Positions 39,358 to 49,694 are shown, counted from the first letter of the stretch. The stretch: 50,461 nt of DNA from Methylophaga sp. (GCF_009711715.1 NZ_VENF01000019.1:1-50461); one strand, 5' to 3'. Translations and numbers: made by a program. Notes: generated by a model from the letters alone, not told the origin.

Positions 39358-41790
39358 ATGGAAAATGAAGTAAAAACCACCAACGATAACAGCATGAAAG
39401 TTGTGCCTGTCCTGCCGTTGCGTGACGTTGTTGTCTATCCCTATATGGTCATTCCGCTGTTTGTCGGCAGGGATAAATCTATCAAGGCTTTGGAAGTTGC
39501 GACAGATGAGAATAAGCAGGTACTGCTTCTGGCACAGAAAGACTCATCCGAAGACGCACCGGAATCTGATGGTCTCTATGAAACGGGAACACTTGCCAAC
39601 ATCCTGCAGTTACTGAAACTGCCTGATGGAACTGTCAAAGTGCTGGTTGAAGGTACACAGCGCGCGCGAGTGGCCTACTTCAACACAAACACCGAATATC
39701 TGGAAGCAGAGGTCGCAACGTTTGTAGACGATACGACCGATGACCGTGAATCAGATGTACTGATGCGTACGCTGATGGGACAGTTCGAACAATACGTCAA
39801 ACTTAATAAAAAGATTCCGCCGGAAGTGATTGCCTCGCTATCCAGTATTGACGATATTTCGCGCATGGCTGACACGGTTGCCGCCCATATGAGCCTGAAG
39901 CTCGAAGACAAGCAGAATTTGCTTGAAATGAGCGACGTGAAAGCACGTGTTGAAAAGCTGATGGCCTTTCTCGAAGGTGAAATTGATATTCAGCAAATCG
40001 AGAAACGTATTCGCAATCGCGTCAAGAAACAAATGGAGAAAAGCCAGCGCGAATATTATCTGAACGAACAGCTTAAAGCGGTTCAGAAAGAGCTGGGTGA
40101 AATTGACGAAACCGCTAATGAAACGGACGAACTCGAAGCCCGTATCAACAAAGCCGGTATGCCAGCTGAGGCGCGTGAAAAAGCAGAATCAGAACTGAAA
40201 AAACTGCGCATGATGTCGCCGATGTCAGCGGAAGCGACCGTAGTTCGTAACTATATCGAATCACTGCTGGAAGTGCCCTGGAAAAAACGTTCACGCGTGA
40301 CCCTGGATCTGGATCGTGCAGAAAAAGTACTGGAAGAAGATCACTACGGTCTGGAAAAGGTCAAAGAGCGTATTCTCGAGTATCTGGCGGTACAAAAACG
40401 CGTCAAGAAACTCAAAGGCCCAATCCTGTGCCTGGTCGGCCCGCCCGGTGTTGGTAAAACCTCTATCGCGCAATCGATTGCACGTGCCACCAACCGTAAA
40501 TACACACGGATGGCATTGGGTGGGGTACGTGACGAGGCCGAAATTCGTGGTCACCGCCGCACTTACATTGGTTCCATGCCGGGTAAAGTCATTCAGAACA
40601 TCTGTAAAACTGGCGTTAAAAATCCATTGTTCCTGCTTGATGAAATCGACAAGATGGCACAGGATTTCCGTGGTGACCCGGCTTCAGCGTTGCTGGAAGT
40701 CCTGGATCCGGAACAGAACTCGACATTCGCCGATCATTATCTGGAAGTGGAATATGACTTGTCGGATGTGATGTTTGTCTGTACCGCTAACACCCTGAAT
40801 ATTCCTGATGCGCTGCGTGACCGGATGGAGATTATTCGTCTGGCGGGTTACACCGAAGATGAAAAATTAAATATTGCCGTTAAGTATCTGTTACCAAAAG
40901 CAATAAAACAGAATGGTCTGAAAGCGGATGAGGTAGAAATTACCGAAGAAGCGATTATGGAAATCATCCGCCGCTATACCCGTGAAGCAGGGGTTCGCAG
41001 TCTTGAGCGTGAAATTTCCAAGATTTGCCGCAAACTGGTCAAGCAGATTCTGCAGGAGAAAAGCAAAGAAAAACTGGTGGTCACAGCCGATAACATCGAA
41101 GATTATCTTGGTGTATATCATTACCAATATGGTGTCGCTGAGGAAAGCGATCGTATCGGTCAGGTCACCGGCCTGGCCTGGACCGAAGTCGGTGGTGAAT
41201 TACTGACGATTGAATCCGCTGTGATGCCGGGTAAAGGCAAATCAGCCTATACCGGTAAACTCGGTGATGTGATGCAGGAATCGATTCAAGCTGCGACAAC
41301 GGTAGTGCGTTCACGCTCTACAGAGTGGGGCATCAGCGAAGATTTCCTGCAAACACATGATTTGCATGTCCACGTACCCGAAGGCGCGACACCGAAAGAT
41401 GGTCCAAGCGCTGGTGTAGGTATGTGCACCGCACTGGTGTCTGCGATTACCGGTATCCCGGTCAAATCCAATGTGGCCATGACCGGGGAAATCACCCTGC
41501 GTGGAGAAGTGCTGGCAATCGGTGGTCTCAAAGAGAAGCTGCTGGCCGCTCATCGTGGGGGCATCGACACCGTGTTGATCCCGCAGGATAACGTTAAAGA
41601 TCTCAGAGAGATCCCGGACAATGTCAAACAGGGGCTTAAAATATTACCTGTTCGCTGGATCACGGAAGTGCTGGAAGTCGCGCTGCAACATATGCCGCAT
41701 GGTACCGAGACCAGTGGTGAAGCCGAAAGCGTTATTGCCAGTGAAAAATCCAGTTATCATGAGGTAAACTCTCCTCAGAAAAGACACTGA
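39358..41790 (+). CDS. lon: ATP-dependent protease Lon
   Basis: 810 aa from ATG 39358, preceded by AAGAGG seven bases upstream; the frame opens at 39328 but only non-homologous residues are added. Degrades misfolded and regulatory proteins. N-terminal LON domain (PVLPLRDVVVYPYMVIPLF), AAA+ module with GPPGVGKTS, FLLDEIDKM, and the C-terminal protease with the Ser-Lys dyad (Ser in KDGPSAG, Lys in GLKEKLLAAHRGG). hupB, which usually follows lon in this class, is absent. Confidence 0.98.
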   Translation: MENEVKTTNDNSMKVVPVLPLRDVVVYPYMVIPLFVGRDKSIKALEVATDENKQVLLLAQKDSSEDAPESDGLYETGTLANILQLLKLPDGTVKVLVEGTQRARVAYFNTNTEYLEAEVATFVDDTTDDRESDVLMRTLMGQFEQYVKLNKKIPPEVIASLSSIDDISRMADTVAAHMSLKLEDKQNLLEMSDVKARVEKLMAFLEGEIDIQQIEKRIRNRVKKQMEKSQREYYLNEQLKAVQKELGEIDETANETDELEARINKAGMPAEAREKAESELKKLRMMSPMSAEATVVRNYIESLLEVPWKKRSRVTLDLDRAEKVLEEDHYGLEKVKERILEYLAVQKRVKKLKGPILCLVGPPGVGKTSIAQSIARATNRKYTRMALGGVRDEAEIRGHRRTYIGSMPGKVIQNICKTGVKNPLFLLDEIDKMAQDFRGDPASALLEVLDPEQNSTFADHYLEVEYDLSDVMFVCTANTLNIPDALRDRMEIIRLAGYTEDEKLNIAVKYLLPKAIKQNGLKADEVEITEEAIMEIIRRYTREAGVRSLEREISKICRKLVKQILQEKSKEKLVVTADNIEDYLGVYHYQYGVAEESDRIGQVTGLAWTEVGGELLTIESAVMPGKGKSAYTGKLGDVMQESIQAATTVVRSRSTEWGISEDFLQTHDLHVHVPEGATPKDGPSAGVGMCTALVSAITGIPVKSNVAMTGEITLRGEVLAIGGLKEKLLAAHRGGIDTVLIPQDNVKDLREIPDNVKQGLKILPVRWITEVLEVALQHMPHGTETSGEAESVIASEKSSYHEVNSPQKRH

Positions 41791-41808
41791 TAACTTCGGG
41801 AGCAGGCA

Positions 41809-42474
41809 ATGACACTGATTCAGCAACAACGCTTATTGGGCGCGGTACTACTGGTTTGCCTGATTGGTGTCATTGCCTGGTTTTTACTCGATACAGTAGA
41901 GCAGAACCAGCCGGCTCAGCCGCAGGAAGAGCCGATTGCTTTTGATTCAGTGATAGAGCCGATTCCTGAAGATGTTGAAGTGGTTGAGCCGGTTGAAGAG
42001 GCGATGCTTGACCCGCAGGGCCTGTCTCAGGCGGACGCCGAAGATGAGCCACAAACAAGTACTGAGACAGAAAAAGCCAGCACTGTGTCGGCTGAGTCGA
42101 GTCCGGAGCCGGAACCCGCTCCCAAGCCTGAGCCAAAAGCTGCACCGGACCCTGAGCCGGCACCAGTGCCTCAAACTGAGCCGGATACAGAGCAGCAAAA
42201 ACCTGAGAGTCAGCCCGCAGCGACATCAACGGCCGAACCAAAATGGGTGCTGCAGCTGGCCAGTTTTTCGGTACGTGAAAACGCTGATGCTTTATCCGCT
42301 CAGCTCAAACAGATGGGTTATGACCCAATGATCGAAACGATCTCCAGTGCCGGCACCCTGATCTACCGTGTCAGACTGCAGCCTGTTACTGATCGAATCA
42401 AGCTGCAGCAGACCGCCCAGACCTTGAGTCAGAAACTCAAATTAAATGCTCAAATCCTGCAACATAATCCCTGA
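41809..42474 (+). CDS. SPOR-domain inner-membrane protein (DedD-like)
   Basis: 221 aa. Signal anchor (about 10-30, LLGAVLLVCLIGVIAWFLL), then a 110-residue Pro/Glu/Ala-rich periplasmic linker, and a C-terminal SPOR domain (about 145-215, WVLQLASFSVRENADALSAQL...YRVRLQP) that binds denuded septal peptidoglycan. This layout and the position before cvpA-purF match DedD. The linker is strongly acidic and repetitive (PEPEPAPKPEPKAAPDPEPA). Confidence 0.88.
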   Translation: MTLIQQQRLLGAVLLVCLIGVIAWFLLDTVEQNQPAQPQEEPIAFDSVIEPIPEDVEVVEPVEEAMLDPQGLSQADAEDEPQTSTETEKASTVSAESSPEPEPAPKPEPKAAPDPEPAPVPQTEPDTEQQKPESQPAATSTAEPKWVLQLASFSVRENADALSAQLKQMGYDPMIETISSAGTLIYRVRLQPVTDRIKLQQTAQTLSQKLKLNAQILQHNP

Positions 42475-42580
42475 TTTGTGGTCTCACTTATCTCTGCAAC
42501 ATAACTGTAAAAAGGCTGGGTTGTTGTCGGCCAATCTGTTAGAATTCGCACTTTAAAACGCAGGGTTTTGCGGAGTCTAT

Positions 42581-43072
42581 ATGGTTTGGGTTGATTACCT
42601 GATTATCGGGATTATCGCCCTCTCGGCCGGTATCAGTATCGTCCGTGGGTTTATGAAAGAGGTACTCTCGCTGATCAGTTGGATCCTGGCATTCTGGGTC
42701 GCCCTGATGTTCCACTCTCATCTATCAACCCTGTTGGCAAATTACATTTCCACCCCATCAATCAGATTATTTCTGGCGTTCTTCATTTTATTTGCTGTGA
42801 CGTTGATATTGGGGGCCCTGGTTAATCACGTTATCTGTCAGGTGGTTGAAAAAACCGGCCTGACCGGCACGGATCGCTCGCTGGGCGTAGTCTTCGGTTT
42901 ACTGCGTGGACTCGCCATTGTGACAATTTTGGTTCTGGCTGCAGGCGCCACACCCATGCCTGCTGATATATGGTGGCAGAACTCACTGCTTATCGATCAC
43001 TTTGTGAAACTGGCACTCTGGGTCCGGGAGTTTTTACCGGCAGAGATTGCACAACACATCAACTACAACTAA
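42581..43072 (+). CDS. cvpA: CvpA family inner-membrane protein
   Basis: 163 aa. Four predicted TM helices in 5-145 and no charged catalytic residues. CvpA supports colicin V export and envelope tolerance in E. coli; the biochemical role is unknown. SD GGAG before ATG. It precedes purF by 18 bp, the conserved cvpA-purF order. A TAGAAT -10-like site lies at 42540-42545, but a good -35 is not visible. Confidence 0.92.
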   Translation: MVWVDYLIIGIIALSAGISIVRGFMKEVLSLISWILAFWVALMFHSHLSTLLANYISTPSIRLFLAFFILFAVTLILGALVNHVICQVVEKTGLTGTDRSLGVVFGLLRGLAIVTILVLAAGATPMPADIWWQNSLLIDHFVKLALWVREFLPAEIAQHINYN

Positions 43073-43090
43073 ATCCTGACAGGGCAATTT

Positions 43091-44599
43091 ATGTGCGGAA
43101 TTATTGGTATTGTTGGTCATTCTGAGGTTAACCAGGCCTTATATGATGGATTGACCGTGTTGCAGCATCGGGGTCAGGATGCCGCCGGCATCATGACATG
43201 TGACCAGCAAGGTAAGTTTTTTCTGCGTAAGGATAACGGTCTGGTTAAGGACGTGTTTCATACCCGGCATATGATCCGGCTCAAAGGCAAAATGGGTATT
43301 GGCCATATTCGTTATCCCACCGCGGGCTGTTCCAGCTCTGCTGAATCACAACCTTTTTACGTTAACTCTCCGTTTGGTATTGCCCTTGCACATAATGGCA
43401 ATCTGACCAACACTAAGATTCTCAAAGAAGAACTGTTTCAGACCGATCGCCGTCATCTCAATACTGACTCTGATTCAGAAGTCCTGCTCAATGTCCTGGC
43501 ACATGAGCTGCAAAACAGCAGCAAACTCAAACCGCAACCCGATGATGTCTTTAATGCAGTGAAAGAAGTGCATCGACGTTGTCGTGGTGCCTATGCCGCC
43601 GTCGCCATGATTTCCGGCGTTGGTGTGCTGGCATTTCGTGATCCCTATGGCATTCGCCCCGTTGTTATCGGTAAGCGCGAAACTGCCAAAGGCACAGAGT
43701 ACATGGTGGCTTCCGAGAGTGTCGCGGTTGATATTCTGGACTTTGAACTGGTCCGCGATGTTGAACCGGGTGAATGTGTTTTTATTGACACTGAAGGCAA
43801 TTTCCATTCTCAACAGTGTGCCCAGAACCCGGTTAAATCGCCTTGTATCTTTGAATACGTTTATTTTGCCCGGCCGGATTCAATGATGGATGGTATTTCT
43901 GTTCATAAGAGTCGTATGCGAATGGGCACCAAACTGGCCGAGAAAATCAAACGCGACTTTCCCGAGCATGATATTGATGTGGTGATTCCGATTCCGGATA
44001 CCAGCCGAAGCGCCGCGCTTCAACTTTCCTACGATTTGGGCGTGGTTTATCGCGAAGGTTTTATCAAGAACCGATATATCGGCCGTACTTTTATCATGCC
44101 CGGCCAGACCATGCGTAAAAAATCCGTGCGTCAGAAGCTGAACGCGATTGATCTGGAATTCCGCGGCAAAAATGTGCTGCTGGTTGATGACTCGATAGTT
44201 CGTGGCACGACATCACAGCAAATTGTGCAGATGGCACGCGATGCCGGCGCGAATAAGGTCTACCTGGCATCGGCCGCACCGCCTGTCCGTTTCCCTAATG
44301 TTTACGGCATTGATATGCCATCCGCAACAGAGTTTGTAGCGCATGACCGCAACGTCGAAGAGATTGCCAAAGAGCTCGGTGTAGACTGGTTGATTTACCA
44401 GGACCTGCCTGATCTCGTTGCCGCCATAAACAAGAAGAGCAACGTCGAACGCTTTGATACCTCTTGCTTTGATGGCGATTATATTACCGGCGATATCGAT
44501 GCGAATTATCTCTATTACATCGATGCACTGCGTAATGATGCCAATAAGCAATCAAAAGAAAAGGGTAACGCCGTCATCGAATTGCACAATAACGCTTGA
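43091..44599 (+). CDS. purF: Amidophosphoribosyltransferase
   Basis: 502 aa. First step of purine synthesis: transfers ammonia from glutamine to PRPP. Initiator Met is followed by Cys2, the glutaminase nucleophile (MCGIIGIVG), so the mature enzyme starts at Cys. [13 protein letters not shown] QHRGQDAAG and [10 protein letters not shown] are typical; the PRPP-binding loop is [14 protein letters not shown]. No N-terminal propeptide. Confidence 0.97.
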   Translation: MCGIIGIVGHSEVNQALYDGLTVLQHRGQDAAGIMTCDQQGKFFLRKDNGLVKDVFHTRHMIRLKGKMGIGHIRYPTAGCSSSAESQPFYVNSPFGIALAHNGNLTNTKILKEELFQTDRRHLNTDSDSEVLLNVLAHELQNSSKLKPQPDDVFNAVKEVHRRCRGAYAAVAMISGVGVLAFRDPYGIRPVVIGKRETAKGTEYMVASESVAVDILDFELVRDVEPGECVFIDTEGNFHSQQCAQNPVKSPCIFEYVYFARPDSMMDGISVHKSRMRMGTKLAEKIKRDFPEHDIDVVIPIPDTSRSAALQLSYDLGVVYREGFIKNRYIGRTFIMPGQTMRKKSVRQKLNAIDLEFRGKNVLLVDDSIVRGTTSQQIVQMARDAGANKVYLASAAPPVRFPNVYGIDMPSATEFVAHDRNVEEIAKELGVDWLIYQDLPDLVAAINKKSNVERFDTSCFDGDYITGDIDANYLYYIDALRNDANKQSKEKGNAVIELHNNA

Positions 44600-44627
44600 T
44601 GCGGCATGCCGCTTGCTTTGATGCGTT

Positions 44628-44656
44628 TTGCTGTTTAGTCACAATTCTTATATAAT
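44628..44656 (+). promoter_or_regulatory. Sigma70 promoter of yceD-rpmF
   Basis: TTGCTG (44628-44633), exactly 17 nt, then perfect TATAAT (44651-44656). The transcript should start about 4 nt before ATG 44667, giving an almost leaderless yceD mRNA. No terminator is obvious after purF. Confidence 0.75.
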
Positions 44657-44666
44657 CCCGTCGATT

Positions 44667-45191
44667 ATGCGCCAGCAATTACCAAAAGAGATTGACCCGT
44701 TTCGTTTTGCCAATACCGGGCGTGAACTGGACGGCAAGGTGGATCTGGCCGAAATGCCACGCCTGGCTGAGTCATTACGTCACACTGACGGGGTGGTCAA
44801 GGTCTGGATGCGGTTTGATATCGATGATACCGGCACGCCATTTATGGAAGGCCGCTTCGAAACCACCTTGTCCTTGACCTGCGAGCGTTGCCTGCAGGAA
44901 ATGACATTGCCAATGGAAATTGACAGTCTGCTTGGATTGGTTCGCCATGAAAAGTTGGCAGAAAAACTGTCTGATCAGTACGAACCCTGGGTGGTTGATG
45001 ATACTGAACTGACCGATCCTGTGTCAGTGGTTGAAGATGAGTTGATTCTGGCACTGCCCCTGGTGCCAAAGCATGATGAAGACTGTTTGCCTGATGAGGC
45101 TAAGTTTTCAGGGGATGAAGAAGTGGAAGAGAAAGAGGCGAAGCCGACATCTCCGTTTTCAGTGCTGTCATCACTGAAAACAAAAAAATGA
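44667..45191 (+). CDS. yceD: YceD (DUF177), 23S rRNA accumulation protein
   Basis: 174 aa from ATG 44667 (the open frame starts at 44628 but its first 13 codons overlie the promoter). YceD is needed for normal 23S rRNA levels and L32-linked ribosome assembly. The CxxC-type pair CERCLQEM and the acidic tail EDELILALPLVPKHDEDC are the family signature, with a charged C-terminus. No SD precedes the ATG. rpmF follows after 34 bp, as in most gammaproteobacteria. Confidence 0.93.
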   Translation: MRQQLPKEIDPFRFANTGRELDGKVDLAEMPRLAESLRHTDGVVKVWMRFDIDDTGTPFMEGRFETTLSLTCERCLQEMTLPMEIDSLLGLVRHEKLAEKLSDQYEPWVVDDTELTDPVSVVEDELILALPLVPKHDEDCLPDEAKFSGDEEVEEKEAKPTSPFSVLSSLKTKK

Positions 45192-45225
45192 TTTGAATTT
45201 AATTTTAGGGTTAGGAGTTTAACTA

Positions 45226-45405
45226 ATGGCTGTTCAACAAAACAAAAAGAGTGCTTCACGTCGTGGCATGCGCCGTTCACACGATGCGCTGAAAGGTTCA
45301 ACGCTGTCTGTCGACGCAACCACAGGTGAACTGCATCGCCGTCACCATGTGTCTGCTGACGGTTACTACCGTGGCCGTAAAGTCGTTGCAGATAAGAGCG
45401 AATAA
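45226..45405 (+). CDS. rpmF: 50S ribosomal protein bL32
   Basis: 59 aa. Begins [20 protein letters not shown], the typical basic L32 N-terminus, and has the GYYRGRKV end. It lacks the cysteines of the zinc-type L32. SD TTAGGAG precedes ATG by 7 nt. Located between yceD and plsX, the conserved order that links ribosome and lipid synthesis. Confidence 0.97.
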   Translation: MAVQQNKKSASRRGMRRSHDALKGSTLSVDATTGELHRRHHVSADGYYRGRKVVADKSE

Positions 45406-45419
45406 GGCCTGGATAGACA

Positions 45420-46439
45420 TTGAGCCTGACGATATCTATTGATGCTATGGGCGGGGATCACGGACCTGAGGTCGTGATCCCCGCTGCCTTATCAGCGCTG
45501 AAAAAACATCCCGAGGTCAACTTCATCCTCGTGGGTGACAAAGATACTCTCACTTATCACCTGCAAAAGCATAATGTGCTGGATGACCCGCGCATGCAGA
45601 TTCATCATGCTTCGCAGAAAGTGGAAATGGATGATCTGCCGTCCCAGGCACTGCGTGGTAAAAAAGATTCATCCATGCGGGTAGCGATCAATCTTGTGAA
45701 AGAGGGTATGGCTGCCGCCTGTGTCAGTGCCGGCAATACCGGTGCGCTGATGGCGACTGCCCGTTTCGTGCTGAAAACCTTACCCGGGATTGAGCGTCCC
45801 GCCATCGTGACAGCCTTGCCAACCATGACCGGACATACCTATGTCCTGGATCTGGGCGCTAACGTTGATTCCAGTGCCGCCCACCTGGTGCAGTTTGCTG
45901 TGATGGGGTCGGTATTGGCAGAACTGGTCGATGGCAAACCCAATCCAACCGTAGGCCTGCTCAATATCGGCTCAGAAGAGATCAAGGGCAATGAACGCGT
46001 TAAAGAAGCATCACGCTTGCTTGAACAAACCGATCTCAACTATCAGGGATATGTGGAAGGTGATGGCCTGTATCACGGTGAAGTCGATGTGCTTGTCTGT
46101 GATGGTTTTGTCGGAAATGTGGCGCTGAAAGCCAGTGAAGGTGTCGCCCACATGATTCGTCATTATCTGCGCGAAGCCTTCACACGAAACTGGCTGACCA
46201 AACTGGCTGCGATTATTGCGTCGCCGGTACTCAAACAATTCCGTCGTGATCTGGATCCGCGTGCCTTCAACGGCGCCAACCTGATTGGTCTGCAGGGTAT
46301 CGTCATTAAAAGCCATGGCGGGGCAGATGCTTTTGCTTTTGCCAATGCTATTGATATAGCCATTGTCGAAGCCAAGAAAGATGTACCCAAAAATATCAGC
46401 AAGCATCTGGATGTACTGCTGGAGGGGCAGGTGCTGTGA
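45420..46439 (+). CDS. plsX: Phosphate acyltransferase PlsX
   Basis: 339 aa. Converts acyl-ACP to acyl-phosphate for phospholipid synthesis. N-terminus [20 protein letters not shown] is the family signature; [15 protein letters not shown] and [13 protein letters not shown] follow. The start is TTG 45420 (no ATG nearby in frame before the MGGD motif), with a weak SD. It overlaps fabH by 4 nt. Confidence 0.96.
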   Translation: MSLTISIDAMGGDHGPEVVIPAALSALKKHPEVNFILVGDKDTLTYHLQKHNVLDDPRMQIHHASQKVEMDDLPSQALRGKKDSSMRVAINLVKEGMAAACVSAGNTGALMATARFVLKTLPGIERPAIVTALPTMTGHTYVLDLGANVDSSAAHLVQFAVMGSVLAELVDGKPNPTVGLLNIGSEEIKGNERVKEASRLLEQTDLNYQGYVEGDGLYHGEVDVLVCDGFVGNVALKASEGVAHMIRHYLREAFTRNWLTKLAAIIASPVLKQFRRDLDPRAFNGANLIGLQGIVIKSHGGADAFAFANAIDIAIVEAKKDVPKNISKHLDVLLEGQVL

Positions 46440-47398
46440 TTTATTCCCGCATTGCCGGCACCGGCAGCTATTTACCTGAGAAAGTACTGACCAACCACGA
46501 TCTTGAAAAAATGGTGGATACCACTGATCAGTGGATCACGGACCGTACCGGTATCAAGAAACGCCATATTGTGGCGGATGACGAGACCACGACTGATCTG
46601 GCTTATCAAGCTGCTATCAAAGCGATGGAAGCGGCCGGTATCAGTAAAAATGATATCGATATGATTATCGTCGCCACCACAACACCGACACGTATTTTCC
46701 CCAGCACCGCTTCATTGCTGCAGGAAAAACTGGGTATTGGTGGTTGTCCTGCCTTTGATATCCAGGCTGTCTGTACCGGTTTTGTTTACGCACTGACCGT
46801 CGCCGATAAGTTTATCAAGGCCGGAGGTGTCAATAACGTGCTGGTCATCGGCGCGGAGGCTTTTTCCCGCATTGTTGACTGGACGGACCGTAATACCTGT
46901 GTCTTGTTCGGTGATGGTGCCGGTGCCGTTGTTCTGCAGGCTTCGGAAGAGCCGGGTATCTTATCGACCCATATTCACTCTGACGGTAATTTCAATCAGT
47001 TACTGCATGTACCCTCCGGGCCGGGTTCGAAGGGCTTCAATGAGGACACAGCCTATGTCGACATGCAGGGTAATGAAGTCTTCAAAGTTGCCGTCAAGAC
47101 GCTCAGCACCATTGTTGATGAAACACTGGAAGCTAATAATATGGATAAAAAAGATGTGGACTGGTTGATTCCACATCAGGCGAATATCCGTATCATTGCC
47201 GCTACTGCGCGTAAATTAAACATGTCGATGGATCATGTGGTCGTCACTGTCGATGAGCATGGCAACACCTCAGCAGCTTCGATTCCACTGGCGCTCGATG
47301 TTGCAGTCCGTGATGGTCGAATCAAACGTGGCGAAACCTTATTATTCGAAGCTTTCGGTGGTGGATTCACCTGGGGCTCAGCACTCATTAAATACTGA
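46436..47398 (+). CDS. fabH: 3-oxoacyl-ACP synthase III (FabH)
   Basis: 320 aa. Condenses acetyl-CoA with malonyl-ACP to start fatty acids. Catalytic Cys in [11 protein letters not shown], His in IPHQANIR and Asn in HGNTSAAS. Start is GTG 46436, overlapping the plsX stop (GTGA), with SD GGAGGGG upstream. Confidence 0.97.
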   Translation: MIYSRIAGTGSYLPEKVLTNHDLEKMVDTTDQWITDRTGIKKRHIVADDETTTDLAYQAAIKAMEAAGISKNDIDMIIVATTTPTRIFPSTASLLQEKLGIGGCPAFDIQAVCTGFVYALTVADKFIKAGGVNNVLVIGAEAFSRIVDWTDRNTCVLFGDGAGAVVLQASEEPGILSTHIHSDGNFNQLLHVPSGPGSKGFNEDTAYVDMQGNEVFKVAVKTLSTIVDETLEANNMDKKDVDWLIPHQANIRIIAATARKLNMSMDHVVVTVDEHGNTSAASIPLALDVAVRDGRIKRGETLLFEAFGGGFTWGSALIKY

Positions 47399-47416
47399 TC
47401 ATTCAGAGGGTTTTTG

Positions 47417-48355
47417 ATGAAATCAGCATTCGTTTTCCCTGGTCAAGGTTCACAGTCAGTCGGCATGCTCGCTGACTTGGCTGCCGAATTCAGCATTGTC
47501 GGCGATACATTCGAGCAAGCCTCAGCCGCACTGGGCTATGACCTCTGGCAATTAGTTGCAGCAGGTCCAGAAGAACAATTAAACCAGACTGATCGTACTC
47601 AGCCGGCGATGTTAACTGCCGGTGTTGCGGTCTGGCGTGTCTGGCAGTCTGTCTCAGAGATTAAGCCTGCTTATTTCGCCGGTCACAGTCTGGGAGAGTA
47701 CACCGCACTGGTTGCTGCTGATGCGCTGGACTTTGCTGATGCCGTCAAGCTGGTTGAAAAACGCGGTCAATTCATGCAACAGGCCGTACCGGTTGGCGAG
47801 GGTGCGATGGCCGCTATTCTGGGGCTCGATGATGATATCGTTCGTGACCTGTGTGCTGAGGCTTCTGCGCAGGGTGTGGTTGAAGCGGTTAACTTCAACT
47901 CTCCGGGACAGGTCGTTATTGCCGGCAGTACAGCAGCAGTCAAACGGGCGATTGAACTCGCCACCGAAAAAGGCGCCAAGCGTGCATTGCAATTACCGGT
48001 CAGCGTTCCCTCGCACTGTGAACTGATGAAGCCAGCAGCAGAACAACTCGCCGCTGAACTCGACAAGATTGATGTGCGCATGCCGTCAACGCCAGTGATT
48101 CATAATGCCAGTGTGACCGCTGCCAGCGATACCAATGAACTCAAACAGTTGCTCGCAGCGCAGCTTTACAGTCCGGTTCGCTGGGTTGAAACCATCCAAT
48201 GGTTTGCTACTCAGGGGGTGGACACCGTTGTTGAAAGCGGTCCTGGTAAAGTGCTGGCTGGTCTCAATAAGCGTATTGATAAAAGCCAGATGGCGTTGCC
48301 ACTGTTTGATCCGGCTACGCTGGAAAAATTACAACAAGCTTTGGGAGAAGGATGA
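47417..48355 (+). CDS. fabD: Malonyl-CoA:ACP transacylase
   Basis: 312 aa from ATG 47417, with AGAGGG six bases before it (a TTG three bases earlier is in frame). Loads malonate onto ACP. GQGSQ near the start, the catalytic serine in GHSLGEYTA, and the C-terminal His in PSHCELM are visible. Overlaps the start of fabG. Confidence 0.97.
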   Translation: MKSAFVFPGQGSQSVGMLADLAAEFSIVGDTFEQASAALGYDLWQLVAAGPEEQLNQTDRTQPAMLTAGVAVWRVWQSVSEIKPAYFAGHSLGEYTALVAADALDFADAVKLVEKRGQFMQQAVPVGEGAMAAILGLDDDIVRDLCAEASAQGVVEAVNFNSPGQVVIAGSTAAVKRAIELATEKGAKRALQLPVSVPSHCELMKPAAEQLAAELDKIDVRMPSTPVIHNASVTAASDTNELKQLLAAQLYSPVRWVETIQWFATQGVDTVVESGPGKVLAGLNKRIDKSQMALPLFDPATLEKLQQALGEG

Positions 48356-49098
48356 TGAGCCTGGAAGGTAAAGTTGCGCTGGTGACTGGCGCTACCCGTG
48401 GTATTGGTCGTGCAATCGCACTGAGTCTGGGTGAGCAGGGCGCTACGGTTATTGGTACTGCCACTTCCGAAAATGGTGCCGAGACTATCAGCAGCTTCCT
48501 CAAGGAAGCCGGTTTCAACGGCAAGGGTGTTGTGCTCAATGTCACTGATGCCGATGCAATTGAATCCGTTGTCTCCGCCATCGAAACTGAATTTGGTGCT
48601 CCGGACATTCTGGTTAATAACGCTGGTATTACTCGTGACAACCTGCTGATGCGGATGAAGGATGAAGAGTGGGATGACATCATCAACACTAACCTGACGC
48701 CGGTTTTCAAGCTCAGCAAGCGTTGCCTGCGAGCGATGACTAAAGCCCGCTGGGGCAGAATCATTACTATCACCTCCGTTGTCGGTGTGATGGGGAATGC
48801 CGGACAGTCTAACTATGCTGCCGCAAAAGCCGGTGTCATCGGTTTCAGTAAATCGCTGGCCAGAGAAGTTGGTGCCCGTGGCATTACCGTCAATACGGTG
48901 GCTCCCGGCTTTATTGACACCGATATGACCAGTGGACTGGCCGAAGCACATAAAACCGCGCTGCTGGAACAGGTACCTGTAAAACGTCTGGGTGAACCTG
49001 AAGAAGTTGCCGCGGCGGTCAGTTTTCTGGCCAGCCCGAGTGCCGCTTACATTACAGGTGAAACCCTGCATGTAAACGGCGGTATGTATATGAGTTAA
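48355..49098 (+). CDS. fabG: 3-oxoacyl-ACP reductase
   Basis: 247 aa from ATG 48355 (ATG 48352 is also in frame; SD GGGAG spacing of 7 favours 48355). NADPH-dependent short-chain dehydrogenase of fatty acid elongation. Rossmann TGATRGIGRAIA, NNAG, catalytic Ser in ITSVVG and YAAAKAG (Tyr, Lys). Overlaps the fabD stop. Confidence 0.97.
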   Translation: MSLEGKVALVTGATRGIGRAIALSLGEQGATVIGTATSENGAETISSFLKEAGFNGKGVVLNVTDADAIESVVSAIETEFGAPDILVNNAGITRDNLLMRMKDEEWDDIINTNLTPVFKLSKRCLRAMTKARWGRIITITSVVGVMGNAGQSNYAAAKAGVIGFSKSLAREVGARGITVNTVAPGFIDTDMTSGLAEAHKTALLEQVPVKRLGEPEEVAAAVSFLASPSAAYITGETLHVNGGMYMS

Positions 49099-49175
49099 TC
49101 AGCGCTAAGCGTATGATGGCACTGATTTTTATTGATGGGACTGTTGCGCTTACCGGCGTTTAGCTTGTCTCCATG

Positions 49176-49201
49176 GTGCTGGCACTATAAAATGCCAGCA
49201 C
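49176..49201 (+). other. 9-bp hairpin upstream of acpP
   Basis: GTGCTGGCA (49176-49184) pairs perfectly with TGCCAGCAC (49193-49201), loop CTATAAAA. No T-tract follows. It lies 38 bp before acpP and could be a processing or stabilising element that helps acpP be expressed far above fabDG, or a weak terminator. Confidence 0.5.
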
Positions 49202-49239
49202 ATTGTTTGATGTATTAACCACCAAAGGAAACATTAGTT

Positions 49240-49476
49240 ATGAGTGATATCGAAGCTCGCGTAAGAGAAATCGTTGTTGAGCAACTGGGCGTGAACGCAG
49301 ATGAAGTCACTGCAGACGCTTCATTTATCGACGACCTGGGCGCTGACTCTCTGGACACCGTAGAACTGGTCATGGCACTGGAAGAAGCATTCGAATGTGA
49401 AATCCCAGACGAAGAAGCTGAGAAAATCACCACAGTTAAAGAAGCTGTTGCATATATTAACGCTCACCAGTCTTAA
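49240..49476 (+). CDS. acpP: Acyl carrier protein
   Basis: 78 aa, very acidic. Carries growing acyl chains on 4'-phosphopantetheine attached to Ser37 in [21 protein letters not shown] precedes ATG. Lies between fabG and fabF, conserved order. Confidence 0.98.
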   Translation: MSDIEARVREIVVEQLGVNADEVTADASFIDDLGADSLDTVELVMALEEAFECEIPDEEAEKITTVKEAVAYINAHQS

Positions 49477-49495
49477 TATAGCTGAAGGCTTGAAG

Positions 49496-49531
49496 ATAGC
49501 CGTCTAGTGTGTGTTCACGCTAGGCGGCTAT
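49496..49531 (+). terminator. Long hairpin after acpP
   Basis: ATAGCCGTCTAGTGTG (49496-49511) pairs along all 16 positions (two G-T) with CACGCTAGGCGGCTAT (49516-49531), 4-nt loop. Weak T tail (GTTGTGTAT). Probably terminates acpP or sets its mRNA 3' end, while part of the transcripts run on to fabF. The rest of 49532-49694 holds no gene I can support. Confidence 0.72.
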
Positions 49532-49694
49532 GTTGTGTATAGCAGTGCTCTATCACGATAATATTGCTGCGTTTCATTTTCTTCTCCAGCTTTAGTTGAA
49601 CCTGTTGTGCGGTGCGGTGAAGCTGAGCACGCCTTCCAGGCTGAAATGTGACAATCTTATCTTGAGAGAGTATCGGTTTTGAGGGGAAATCCTG

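Noticed and set aside
39134..39395. Minus-strand frames in the clpX-lon gap with a hydrophobic segment
   Set aside because: No SD, no recognisable protein, and they overlap the lon promoter and start; most likely chance.
48211..49071. 286-aa minus-strand frame opposite fabD/fabG
   Set aside because: Spans two conserved genes on the other strand and shows no domain; a shadow.
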